A stretch of DNA of 27,304 nt, from the IMG/VR virus record IMGVR_UViG_3300044701_005775, positions 1-27,304 of that record. One strand, written 5' to 3'. Shown here in pieces: positions 14,343-22,362 of this stretch (its first letter is position 1; each line of letters opens with the position of its first letter). The position numbers and the translations under genes were made by a program. The notes under the pieces were generated by a model that was given only the letters and a program-made list of their open reading frames with translations, was not told the DNA's origin and made no database searches. Source of the stretch: a virus.

Positions 14343-16970
14343 ATGGCTGAATCTGCCAGCGGTCTGATGACCGAAGTGGCGGCGCTCACGCACGCCACCA
14401 CGCAACTGCTCAACACCGTCAATGTCCGCAAAGCCACGCTGGATGCCAGCGTCGACGCTGCTGCGGGCAGTGCCATGTCGGCTGCCAACAGTGCCCAATC
14501 TGCGGGTCAGAGTGCCTCGGCTGCGGCCACTACGCTCGATGCCACCGAAGCCGCCCGCGATGTGGCGCAAACCTACCGCGATCAGGCCGTGGCCGTCGTC
14601 ACCAGTAACGACGGTTCCTTCGAGTCTGCCCCGGGCAAAGTCCCGGTCGCGGGTCTGGACGGCAAGATCGACTACGACTACCTGCCGCTGGCCAGCCAAA
14701 ACGCCATCGTTGCCGAAGCCCTGATCCGCTCCACCCATGAAAACCTCCTGGACTTCCTCGACGACAAGCAAATGGAAGCCCAGGTCCAGTCCGCCGTCAC
14801 GGGCGTGGCCAACCTCAACCACCGGGTCGGTACCGAAGTCGCCCGCCTGGACCAGCGCATCAACACCATCGAGCCCGGCATCCCGCCGGCCTACGAAGGG
14901 CTGATCGACCAGGACTTCCTCATCGACGGGTTTGAGTCGGCCTACACCGCCGAGCTGCTGCGCGGCATGGGCGGGTCAGGCCTCTTTAACGTGCGCAACT
15001 ACGCCAACGACGATGGTCCGGGGGCCTTGCACCGTCCGTTTGCGGTTTCGTACTCGGCGCACAGCCAGCACAACCACCCCAATTACTACCGGATGATCGG
15101 CCTGGGCGAGCTTACCGCCCTGGTCAACGGTTACTACGTGCGCATGACGCACAACGACCCGATCCTCGCTGATCAGGACAACCGTTATCTGGCTGCGCCG
15201 CCCGTGCCAGCCGCTGTGCTGGCCAAGCCCACCGGACTCACCTTGAATGCCGACGGTTCGGTCGCGATCGACACGGCCAACGACACCCAGGCGCGCTACA
15301 TGCGCAACCTGTTCACCCAGCACTTGGAAGACACGCGTCTCGATCTCCTGTACGCCGAAGTCTGGCTGGAAAAACTCCCTACCAATCGTGATCTGAACAC
15401 CCTGATCCAGTCCTTTCGCCACCGCGAGAACGCCTCCCGCCTGCAAGACCTTCTGACTTTCGCCCAGCGCCTGAACTTCTCCGGCGCCAAAGACCTGGGA
15501 GAGAACGGCTCCTTCCGTTGTGGCGTGATCAGCCACATTGGCGAAGACGGCACCCCGGAATACGCCTACATCAACTACCGGGTGCGGGCCACACCCGTGG
15601 GCAAGCTCAGCAACCGGGTGGCCAAGACCAGCTACGCCACGGGCGATGAGACCCCGACCATCACCTTCGCTGTGGTGGCTTCTGGCTTTGGTGGCACCCA
15701 CGGCCATGGCCTGGAAGTGCCCTTGAGCCCGGCCGAGATGAACACATTGATCGGTGGCGGCACACTGTACGTGGAGACCGGCTACGGAAAGGCCGATGCG
15801 TCCCCCGCCTCAGAAAACCACACCCACCTGGAGCAGCTGAGCTGGAACGGCAGCACGATCGTCGCGCAGGACATCGGGGCACGGGCTATTGGCACCACGG
15901 GCACCACCGGCAACACCTTCCTCGCGGTCGGCGGTGCGACCCCGACGGTCACCAGCTACCGGCGCTTCGACGGCACCCAATCTGGTCCGGTGGTCTGGGA
16001 CACCTCGGTCTCACCTCACACCCACCCGATCGACGTGCAGTTCGTGCAGGATCGATTTCCCTTCGATCTGGTCAAGGCCGTCAGTCACACACTGGATGCC
16101 ACCAACCGTTTCAAGCTGGTCAAGGATTTGGAGACCCTGGCGCGTTTGCGTGAGGGCGACCCGTCCGCCAACTGGCTGACGCTGGCCACCTCCGGCTACG
16201 CTCGCTTTACGCTGGACCTGGCGGACATGGATGCCTTGTGCACCCAGGTCTGGGGGCTGGACGGCGAAGGGGCCTTCATTGCCGAGAACATCAACTCTTA
16301 CGGCACGGTCTACACCACCTTCAACCCAGACGGGCGCTCTCAGGCGAACCTCGCCAAGTACAACCGCAACTTCGTGACCGGCACGCGTGATGCGGCAGGT
16401 CGGGCCTATGGCCGCCGGGGCTTCAACGACCCGACGCTCTACGTCGCGCGCACCACCCGACCGGAAGTGGTCGAGGGCTACAGCTACATGATCCCGCTGG
16501 AGCTGATCGTCCGTTCGTCGCTGGAGATCTGGAACCCCTGGAACCTACGCATCATCGACGGGCCGCTCGATGCCGCCGCCTCGGGGGATGGCAGCCAGCC
16601 CAACCCCTGGAATGCCGCCTACACCCACCTGTGGTGGAACCTGCTGCCGCCCAACTTCTTCTCGGCAGGCGTCTCGGATCCGTCCGACACCGTGCGCGGC
16701 GGGGTGTGGATCCGGGCCAATGATGGCAATGCCTACCCGGCCGATAACTCCGGCATCTACATCACGGTGGGCAACGCAGCCAATTACCGCAACGCCAGCG
16801 GCACCACGGTCTCCACCACCTTCCGCCAGCGCTACCCCATCGCGCCGCTCTGGCACGAGTTCAGTTACGCCAACGTGCAGGTCAACAACCTGCGCAACAC
16901 CCTGCGCGCGCTCTTGAAAGGCCTGGCCAGCGGCAGCGTCACCGTGAACGACGTCGACAACTACCTCTAA
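14343..16970 (+). CDS. Large tail fiber / receptor-binding protein
   Basis: The 875-residue protein has a short Ala/Ser-rich coiled coil at the N-terminus (about 30-90). It continues into a linker with the GKVPVAGLDGKIDYDYLP motif common to phage fibers and collagen-like rods, then a long beta-rich body. Several His-x-His pairs occur: H243/H245 in the QHNHP segment, H453/H455 (THGHG), H493/H495 (NHTHL) and H559/H561 (PHTHP). The SD AAGGAG with a 7-nt spacer precedes ATG 14343. An upstream ATG at 14295 lies inside the preceding gene. The gene is followed by a smaller fiber-like gene. A host-recognition role is inferred from size, composition and position. Confidence 0.7.
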   Translation: MAESASGLMTEVAALTHATTQLLNTVNVRKATLDASVDAAAGSAMSAANSAQSAGQSASAAATTLDATEAARDVAQTYRDQAVAVVTSNDGSFESAPGKVPVAGLDGKIDYDYLPLASQNAIVAEALIRSTHENLLDFLDDKQMEAQVQSAVTGVANLNHRVGTEVARLDQRINTIEPGIPPAYEGLIDQDFLIDGFESAYTAELLRGMGGSGLFNVRNYANDDGPGALHRPFAVSYSAHSQHNHPNYYRMIGLGELTALVNGYYVRMTHNDPILADQDNRYLAAPPVPAAVLAKPTGLTLNADGSVAIDTANDTQARYMRNLFTQHLEDTRLDLLYAEVWLEKLPTNRDLNTLIQSFRHRENASRLQDLLTFAQRLNFSGAKDLGENGSFRCGVISHIGEDGTPEYAYINYRVRATPVGKLSNRVAKTSYATGDETPTITFAVVASGFGGTHGHGLEVPLSPAEMNTLIGGGTLYVETGYGKADASPASENHTHLEQLSWNGSTIVAQDIGARAIGTTGTTGNTFLAVGGATPTVTSYRRFDGTQSGPVVWDTSVSPHTHPIDVQFVQDRFPFDLVKAVSHTLDATNRFKLVKDLETLARLREGDPSANWLTLATSGYARFTLDLADMDALCTQVWGLDGEGAFIAENINSYGTVYTTFNPDGRSQANLAKYNRNFVTGTRDAAGRAYGRRGFNDPTLYVARTTRPEVVEGYSYMIPLELIVRSSLEIWNPWNLRIIDGPLDAAASGDGSQPNPWNAAYTHLWWNLLPPNFFSAGVSDPSDTVRGGVWIRANDGNAYPADNSGIYITVGNAANYRNASGTTVSTTFRQRYPIAPLWHEFSYANVQVNNLRNTLRALLKGLASGSVTVNDVDNYL

Positions 16971-16994
16971 ACCATCCACCCCTTGGAGAACTTC

Positions 16995-17756
16995 ATGAGC
17001 ATCGAAACCGAACTGCAAAACGTCGTGGCCGCCGCCTCGGCGCTCAACCAGACCGTGCGCGGGCAGATTGATCAGATCAATGTCACGGTCAGTACGACCT
17101 CGGCGAATCTGACCAACAGCGTCAACGCCAAGCTGTCGCAGATGGATGCCTGGCGCGACGGCCACCTCGATGAGCACCCGGCGTTCTCGGTGAATGCCAA
17201 TGCCGATTTCTTGACCTTGAGTGGCGAAGCGCCCATGCAGCTGCCCTCGGGAATGGGCGTGCACGCCAACGGCGACTTCTGGAACAAGTTTGAAGTCGAG
17301 ATCATTCCAGTGCGCAGTGGTCCGTTGCCCGAGGAGCGACCCGCCATCGTGCGCGAGCTGCTGCAGTTCATGAACATGGACCGGCAACACTTCTCGGCGG
17401 GTTTCAACATCATGCGCATGAGCATCAAGGCCGTCACCGACTTTGGGCCCTATGTGTTCCACATCCCCGCCCAGCACGTCAAGGCGGGCCCGTTCACCAG
17501 CGTGATCCTGTATCACAAGATCGTCGGCCGCTCGAGCTGGGGTTGGATGAACAACGGTATCAAAGACGCATGGGCCCAAGCCACGCATCACGTCTACAGC
17601 GGCAACGACGCTGGTGGCTATGTGCACGTCGATGTGGGCGTGGGTGGCCCCAGCGATGTTGGCGACACCCTCTACCTGGCCTTGCCGCAAATCGTGCCTG
17701 GCAAGTGGAACCCCAACCACCGCGCACCCCAGTTCTACACCTGGACCAACCTCTGA
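16995..17756 (+). CDS. Phage tail fiber-associated protein, function unknown
   Basis: The 253-residue protein begins with a heptad-rich coiled coil (about residues 5-50, LQNVVAAASALNQTVRGQIDQINVTVSTTSANLTNSVNAKLSQM). A beta-rich C-terminal domain with many aromatic residues follows (GMGVHANGDFWNKFEVEIIPVRSG, GPYVFHIPAQHVKAGPFTSVILYHKIVGRSSWGWMN, and the ending PQFYTWTNL). Coiled coil plus a compact beta domain is the usual pattern of trimeric phage fibers or fiber tips. ATG 16995 is preceded by TTGGAGAA. A TTG at 16983 lies in the SD and is not favoured. I recognise no specific family. Confidence 0.6.
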   Translation: MSIETELQNVVAAASALNQTVRGQIDQINVTVSTTSANLTNSVNAKLSQMDAWRDGHLDEHPAFSVNANADFLTLSGEAPMQLPSGMGVHANGDFWNKFEVEIIPVRSGPLPEERPAIVRELLQFMNMDRQHFSAGFNIMRMSIKAVTDFGPYVFHIPAQHVKAGPFTSVILYHKIVGRSSWGWMNNGIKDAWAQATHHVYSGNDAGGYVHVDVGVGGPSDVGDTLYLALPQIVPGKWNPNHRAPQFYTWTNL

Positions 17757-17770
17757 TCGGAGACACCATC

Positions 17771-18055
17771 ATGGACGACATCGTCATTGCTTACCCTGCC
17801 AGTCACTCGGACTTCGAGGATTCACATCGGCTGATCGCGACCGAGAAAGGCCTGGAGTCCCCAGCCACAGTCCGGGCACGCGAGCTGTGCGCGCAGCACA
17901 TCGCCAAGTTCTACCCCGAATGGAAGCAACTCAACCTGCTGCGCGCCGGCACCAAGGCGCAAAAGGACCAGATGACGGCCTTCATCGATGCCTGCCGTGC
18001 CTGGTCCAACGCAGAAAAGCCCAACCCGGCCGATCTGGCCGCCATTCAGCCGTGA
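17771..18055 (+). CDS. Small hypothetical phage protein in the fiber block
   Basis: The 94-residue protein begins MDDIVIAYPASHSDFEDSHRLIATEKG and is predicted to be helical (ARELCAQHIAKFYPEWKQLNLLRAGTKAQKDQMTAFIDACRAWSN). ATG 17771 is chosen because GGAGA at 17759-17763 is correctly placed. Longer readings of the frame run far back into the preceding gene. Small proteins placed after a fiber gene are often fiber-assembly chaperones, and the WKQLNLLRA...MTAFIDACRAW segment resembles the helical region of such proteins. The assignment is only a suggestion from position and pattern. Confidence 0.55.
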   Translation: MDDIVIAYPASHSDFEDSHRLIATEKGLESPATVRARELCAQHIAKFYPEWKQLNLLRAGTKAQKDQMTAFIDACRAWSNAEKPNPADLAAIQP

Positions 18056-18067
18056 CGGGGATGCGCC

Positions 18068-18610
18068 ATGCCCGATCCGACCCTGTCTGAAGCCATCCAG
18101 GAGGCCTACGCCCACGCACCGACGGACGCGATCATCCTGCACACCCTGGAACTTCGCCATCCCGACTTCCGGGACGACGCTGGCAACGAAGTAGCCATCC
18201 GCGTGGTGCGCGACCAGGTTGATCTGACTGCCCGGCTGGAAGCCGATGCCCCGCTGAACGCCGGCCAGATGGTCACCTTCATTGCCATGGGTTTTGAGCT
18301 GGATCTGCCACCGGTCGATACCGCGCCGGTGCCAGAGATCGTGGTCACCCTGGACAACGTCAGTCGCGAGATCGTTCGGCACCTGGATGCGGCGGCTGAA
18401 TCGCAGGCGGTGATCGAGATCACCTACCGGCCGTATCTCTCCAACGACCTCGAAGGTCCGCAGATGGATCCGCCCATCACGCTGGTTCTGACCGAGGTGG
18501 AGGCCGATGTGCAGCGCGTCACCGCCCGCGCCCGCATGATGGACATTGGCAACAAGGCCTTCCCCAGCCGCACCTACACGGCGAGGGAGTTTCCGGGGCT
18601 GACGCGATGA
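18068..18610 (+). CDS. DUF1833 family phage protein (gpL position)
   Basis: The 180-residue protein has the DUF1833 layout: an opening helix (LSEAIQEAYAHAPTDAIILHTLELRHPDF), a segment with IRVVRDQVDLTARLEADAPLNAGQMVTFIAMGFELDLPPV, and VTLDNVSREIVRHLDAAAESQAVIEITYRPYLSNDLEGPQ. The closing region, VTARARMMDIGNKAFPSRTYTAREFPGL, has the 'N..FPxxxYT...FPGL' ending of that family. In related phages this gene takes the position of the tail-tip protein gpL, just before the NlpC/P60 peptidase and gpJ. Its start follows the preceding gene by 12 nt and its stop overlaps the next ATG, so it sits in the tail-tip translational group. Confidence 0.82.
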   Translation: MPDPTLSEAIQEAYAHAPTDAIILHTLELRHPDFRDDAGNEVAIRVVRDQVDLTARLEADAPLNAGQMVTFIAMGFELDLPPVDTAPVPEIVVTLDNVSREIVRHLDAAAESQAVIEITYRPYLSNDLEGPQMDPPITLVLTEVEADVQRVTARARMMDIGNKAFPSRTYTAREFPGLTR

Positions 18611-19026
18611 GTGCGATTCCGGCGGCGGAACTCACTGACTTGATTGGTCTACCGTGGGTGGTCGGCGCCCATGGGCCCGATGCCTACGACTGCTGGGGCT
18701 TGTTTGTCACTGTGCAGCGCACCCACTTTCAGCGCTCCCTTCCAGAAAACCCCGTCGATGCCACCAACTTGCGCGCGGTACTCGATGCGTTCAGTGGTCA
18801 TCCCGAGCGCCAGCGCTGGCAGGCCGTCAGCCAACCAGAAGAGGGCGATGCCGTGCTCATGCGTCAGTCGCGTTACCCGGTGCACATCGGAGTCTGGCTG
18901 GACATTGATGGCGGTGGCGTGCTGCACGCCGTGCGCCATGCCGGGGTGGTGTTTCAAAACCTGGCTGCGCTCGATGCCCATGGTTGGCGCATTGAGGGCT
19001 TCTACCGTTTCCGTGAACCGACATGA
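18607..19026 (+). CDS. NlpC/P60-type tail-tip peptidase (gpK-like)
   Basis: This 139-residue protein is a compact NlpC/P60 cysteine peptidase. The likely nucleophile is Cys29 in AYDCWGLF, where 'DCWG' is a hallmark of the phage group. His93 in PVHIGVWL is the general base, and His107 in VLHAVRHAG is the third polar residue. Members cleave peptidoglycan stem peptides, and in lambda-type tails the domain (gpK) acts at the tail tip during DNA entry. The gene lacks the N-terminal Mov34/JAB domain found in full-length lambda gpK. It overlaps the DUF1833 stop and the next ATG. Confidence 0.88.
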   Translation: MSAIPAAELTDLIGLPWVVGAHGPDAYDCWGLFVTVQRTHFQRSLPENPVDATNLRAVLDAFSGHPERQRWQAVSQPEEGDAVLMRQSRYPVHIGVWLDIDGGGVLHAVRHAGVVFQNLAALDAHGWRIEGFYRFREPT

Positions 19027-21407
19027 GTCCGCAGATTTCCACCGTGCCCGTGCCTGCAGTACCGCAAGCCACTGTCGTCTGGCCCCGCAACCCCTTCCAC
19101 CCAGCAGACAAGGATTTGCACGCGGTAGAGGTGGGCAGCACCATCGCCGACTGGATGCGTGCGCAATCCATCACCGAATTCCCGCTGCCCACGGTTTGCC
19201 TGGTCAACGGTCAGCCCCTGCTGCGCCGCGACTGGGCGATCCGCCCTCTGGCCGCGCATGATGTGGTGGTCCTGGTCGGCCTGCCCGGTGGAGGAGGCGG
19301 TGGTGGCGGCAGCAACCCGCTGCGGGTGGTCTTGTCGATCGCCGTGATGGTGCTGGCCCCGTATGCCGCTGCTGGTCTCATGGGCTACGGCATGACGGCG
19401 GCCGGCATTGCCGCCGCACAAGCGGCAATGGGTACCATTGGCTTTGGGCTGTTGGCTGCCGGGGTCAGTGTGCTCGGCGCCTACCTGGTCAATGCCCTGG
19501 TGCCCCTGCCCAGTGCCAATGTGCCCTCGGCGCAAAACGCCCTGGCGCCCAGTCCGACCTATTCGCTGCAATCGCAGGGCAACTTCGCCCGGCTGCTGCA
19601 GCCCATTCCGGTCATCTACGGCCGCCATCTGGTCTACCCTGACCTGGGTGCTACGCCCTACACCGAGTACCTCAACAACGAGCAGTACCTGCACCAGTTG
19701 CTGGTCATCGGCCAAGGCGACTACGAGATTGAAGCGGTACGCATCGAAGACACACCGATCCAGTCCTTCGAGGAGGTGCAGGCCCAGGTCATCCTGCCCG
19801 GTGGCCAGAACACGCTCTTCAACCACGACGTGGTCACGGCGCCCGAAGTCGCGGGCCAAGAGTTGCTTGCCATCGACGATCCGGCCAACACCCGGGGCGA
19901 AGCCATTGGCCCTTTCATCGTCAACCCGCCCGAAACGCGGATCGACACCCTGGGCATCGACATCCTGCTGCCTCGGGGCCTGTTCTATGCCAACGACAGT
20001 GGCGGCCAAGACGCCAAGGAAGTGCGCTGGACAGTGGAAGCCAGGGCGGTGAACGACGAGGGCGAACCCACCACCGGTTGGCAGACGCTCATCAGCGGCA
20101 CCAGCTACAGCGACTGGAGTGGCTGGAACACCACCTGGTCCACGGCCAGTGCCGTCACTACCCAGACCTACCACTCCGATTACGAGGGCGGTTACTACAG
20201 CACCAGCTACGGCCCGCCGCCCATGCCAGCCAACACCCTGACTGAGGAATACCAGCTGGGCGACTGCGCCAGCCAAGACTACGAGTCGGGCATCTGCTAC
20301 AGCTATTTCATCCAGCGCCGCACCCGCAGTGCTTACAGCCAGCAAGAGGTAATCAGCGCCGCCACGCCTGACACCATCCGGCGCAGCTACCGCTACCTCG
20401 TCACGCCAGGTCGGTACGAGGTCAAGGTGGTTCGGCTGGACCACAAAGACACCCGAGCCCGAGCCGGACATGAACTGCGCTGGGGCGAGGTGCGCGGTTA
20501 TCTGGTCAACCCCAGCCTCCCGGCAGGCATCACCTTCCTGGCCGTCAAGATGCGCGCCACCGACAACCTGTCGATGCGCTCCAGTCGACTCGTCAACTGC
20601 CTGGTCACCCGCAAGCTGTCGGTCTGGAGCCCGACCACCGGCTGGAGCTCCCCGCAAGCCACGCGCTCGATCGCCTGGGCCTTTGCCGACGCGGTGCGGG
20701 CCGACTATGGCGCGAAACTGGCCGACAGCCGCATTGACTTGGCGGCTCTCTACCGGCTGGACCAGACCTGGGCCGCACGGGGCGACCGGTTCGACGCGGT
20801 CTTTGACCAGAAAGTCACCGTCTGGGAAGCCCTCACCCGCATCGCCCGCTGTGGCCGGGCGGTGCCCTACCTGCAAAGCGGTGTGGTGCGCCTGGTTCGC
20901 GATGAACCTAGGACGCTGCCGGTGGCACGTTTCACCACCGCCAACATCGTCAAAGACAGCTTCAAGCTGCAGTACGTGATGCCCGGCGAAGAGACGGCGG
21001 ACGCGGTGACGGTGGGGTTCTTCAACCCCAAGACCTGGAAGCCCTCCGAAGTGACCGTATCGCTACCAGGCTCGACCGAAGCCAACCCGGCCACGGTGAA
21101 CCTGTTTGGCTGCACCAGCCAGGCCCAGGCCATGCGCGAAGGCAAATACATCGCCGCCGCCAACCTCTACCGCAGGCGGCTCATCACCTTCCGCACCGAG
21201 ATGGAAGGCTTGATCCCCACCTTTGGCGACCTGATCGCCATCAGCCACGACATGCCCGCACAGGGAACAGAGGGCACCACGACGGGGCAGAGCATGGATG
21301 TGCCCTGGAGCCATCTTGCCCGGGTCATGGCCATCCGCCCAAGGGGCGAACAGGTCGAAATCGCCTGCGTGGTTGAGCACCCGTTGGTGCACACCGCCGA
21401 TCAGTAA
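19023..21407 (+). CDS. Host specificity factor, TipJ / gpJ-type
   Basis: The 794-residue protein is the tail-tip hub. Residues 1-88 form a small gpI-like ubiquitin-fold piece (LHAVEVGSTIADWMRAQSI...VCLVNGQPLLRRDWAIRPLAAHDVVVLVGLP). A run of eight glycines (89-96) follows, then two hydrophobic helices (about 100-160). The gpJ-type hub starts near 170 with the NARLLQPIPVIYGRHLVYPDLG-like segment. Further hub features include VLIGQGDYEIEAVRIEDTPI-type strands, WSP...SIAWAFADAVRADYGAKLADSRIDLAALYRLDQTW, and VTVGFFNPKTW. It is shorter than lambda gpJ (1132 aa) and has no long C-terminal fibronectin array, so receptor binding may rest with the separate fibers. The start overlaps the peptidase stop. 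Confidence 0.9.
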   Translation: MSPQISTVPVPAVPQATVVWPRNPFHPADKDLHAVEVGSTIADWMRAQSITEFPLPTVCLVNGQPLLRRDWAIRPLAAHDVVVLVGLPGGGGGGGGSNPLRVVLSIAVMVLAPYAAAGLMGYGMTAAGIAAAQAAMGTIGFGLLAAGVSVLGAYLVNALVPLPSANVPSAQNALAPSPTYSLQSQGNFARLLQPIPVIYGRHLVYPDLGATPYTEYLNNEQYLHQLLVIGQGDYEIEAVRIEDTPIQSFEEVQAQVILPGGQNTLFNHDVVTAPEVAGQELLAIDDPANTRGEAIGPFIVNPPETRIDTLGIDILLPRGLFYANDSGGQDAKEVRWTVEARAVNDEGEPTTGWQTLISGTSYSDWSGWNTTWSTASAVTTQTYHSDYEGGYYSTSYGPPPMPANTLTEEYQLGDCASQDYESGICYSYFIQRRTRSAYSQQEVISAATPDTIRRSYRYLVTPGRYEVKVVRLDHKDTRARAGHELRWGEVRGYLVNPSLPAGITFLAVKMRATDNLSMRSSRLVNCLVTRKLSVWSPTTGWSSPQATRSIAWAFADAVRADYGAKLADSRIDLAALYRLDQTWAARGDRFDAVFDQKVTVWEALTRIARCGRAVPYLQSGVVRLVRDEPRTLPVARFTTANIVKDSFKLQYVMPGEETADAVTVGFFNPKTWKPSEVTVSLPGSTEANPATVNLFGCTSQAQAMREGKYIAAANLYRRRLITFRTEMEGLIPTFGDLIAISHDMPAQGTEGTTTGQSMDVPWSHLARVMAIRPRGEQVEIACVVEHPLVHTADQ

Positions 21408-21432
21408 ACCGCCAAGAAAGACATTCACCATC

Positions 21433-21468
21433 GGCCCGCCAGAGCAATCTGCGCGGGCCATTTGCTTT
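21433..21468 (+). terminator. Intercistronic hairpin between tail-tip and lysis genes
   Basis: GGCCCGC (21433-21439) pairs with GCGGGCC (21453-21459) around a 13-nt loop, then ATTTGCTTT follows. The stem is fully GC-paired but the T-tract is interrupted, so it is at best a partial terminator or attenuator. Like the hairpin before the capsid gene, it ends just before a TTGGAG ribosome binding site, here that of the DUF6127 gene. Confidence 0.4.
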
Positions 21469-21479
21469 GGAGACCGCAA

Positions 21480-21773
21480 ATGACTGACCAACACACCGAA
21501 ACCGACGCCGCCATCACCCTGCGCCCCGATGATCTGGACGACCTGCTCACCCGCGCCGCCGAGCGCGGTGCGGAGCGGTGCCTCGCTCACCTCGGCCTGG
21601 AAAACGGCCATGCTGCACGTGACATCCGGGAATTGCGCGATCTGCTCGAAGCCTGGCGCGAGGCGCGCCACACCGCCTGGCAGACCATCATCAAGGTGGC
21701 CACCACCGGGCTGCTTGCCGTCATCCTGGTCGGTGCGGCCATCAAGCTCAAACTGATGGGCGGTGCGCAATGA
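21480..21773 (+). CDS. DUF6127 single-span membrane protein, lysis cassette
   Basis: The 97-residue protein has a soluble N-terminus of two charged helices (DLDDLLTRAAERGAERCLAHLGLE, ARDIRELRDLLEAWREARHTAWQTI). One transmembrane helix follows at about 68-90 (IIKVATTGLLAVILVGAAIKLKLM). The arrangement AAERGAER...ALGL...IRELR.LLEAWR.AR.TAW matches DUF6127, which commonly precedes a 3TM holin in prophages. It may act as a holin partner or antiholin, but that has not been shown and is inferred from the neighbour. The ATG at 21480 follows TTTGGAG; a TTG at 21462 is upstream of that SD and is not the start. Its stop overlaps the holin ATG. Confidence 0.8.
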   Translation: MTDQHTETDAAITLRPDDLDDLLTRAAERGAERCLAHLGLENGHAARDIRELRDLLEAWREARHTAWQTIIKVATTGLLAVILVGAAIKLKLMGGAQ

Positions 21774-22198
21774 ACCCGCTCTTCACCACCTTGGCGCCCG
21801 GCCTGTTCGAGGCTGGTGCTCGCCTGATCGACCGGCTGATTCCCGACCCCGCCGAGCGGGAGAAGGCCAAACAGGCGCTGCTGCAGGCCGAGGGCCAGCA
21901 GGCGTTACAGGAAATGCAGGTGAGCCTGTCGGCCATCCTGGCCGAAGCCAACAGCCAGGATCCCTGGACCAGCCGGGCGCGGCCGACCTTCCTGTATGTC
22001 ATCTACGGCGTGATCCTGCTGTCAGTCATTGGCAGCATCATCGGCATCTGGTGGCCCGCCGAGGTGTTTCAAGCTGCAGAAAACCTGTCCAAGTTGCTCA
22101 ACGCCGTGCCAGAGAGCCTGTGGTGGCTATTCGGTGCCGGCTACCTGGGCTACACCAGCGCGCGCAGTTTCGACAAATGGCGAGGCGCGCCACGCTGA
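21770..22198 (+). CDS. Holin of the 3TM family
   Basis: The 142-residue protein starts with an amphipathic helix (NPLFTTLAPGLFEAGARLIDRLIPDPAEREKAKQALLQAEGQQ). A transmembrane helix follows at about 72-95 (PTFLYVIYGVILLSVIGSIIGIWW) and another hydrophobic helix at about 113-130 (PESLWWLFGAGYLGYTSARS). It ends with a basic tail. The 'DPWTSRARPTFLYVIYG' and 'GYLGYTSARSFDKWRG' signatures match the 3TM holin family found with GTAs and prophages. Holins permeabilise the inner membrane to release an endolysin, yet no endolysin gene follows. A strong terminator stands 27 nt downstream of the stop. Confidence 0.9.
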   Translation: MNPLFTTLAPGLFEAGARLIDRLIPDPAEREKAKQALLQAEGQQALQEMQVSLSAILAEANSQDPWTSRARPTFLYVIYGVILLSVIGSIIGIWWPAEVFQAAENLSKLLNAVPESLWWLFGAGYLGYTSARSFDKWRGAPR

Positions 22199-22224
22199 CA
22201 ACCGCCAGCACCACTCAATCGATC

Positions 22225-22280
22225 AAAACCCCGTCTTCTTCATCTGCCTTCCCCGGCAGGTGGGGAGGGCGGGGTTTTTT
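22225..22280 (+). terminator. Strong intrinsic terminator closing the late operon
   Basis: AAAACCCCG (22225-22233) pairs with CGGGGTTTTTT (22270-22280), and an inner stem of CCTTCCCC (22247-22254) with GGGGAGGG (22262-22269, one G-U) closes around GGCAGGT. A run of six T follows directly. This is the clearest terminator in the window and separates the lysis genes from the RfaH-like gene. Confidence 0.88.
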
Positions 22281-22362
22281 GTCGTTTGTGGGGTGCGTTT
22301 CATGGTGGGCATTTCTGCAGCATTGACTTGGCTTTGAGGGAGAACAGCGCCTTCATACGAGC

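Noticed and set aside
19002-20876. 624-codon open frame on the minus strand opposite the tail-tip hub
   Set aside because: No motif and no ribosome binding site; the plus-strand TipJ/gpJ-type protein fully explains the region.
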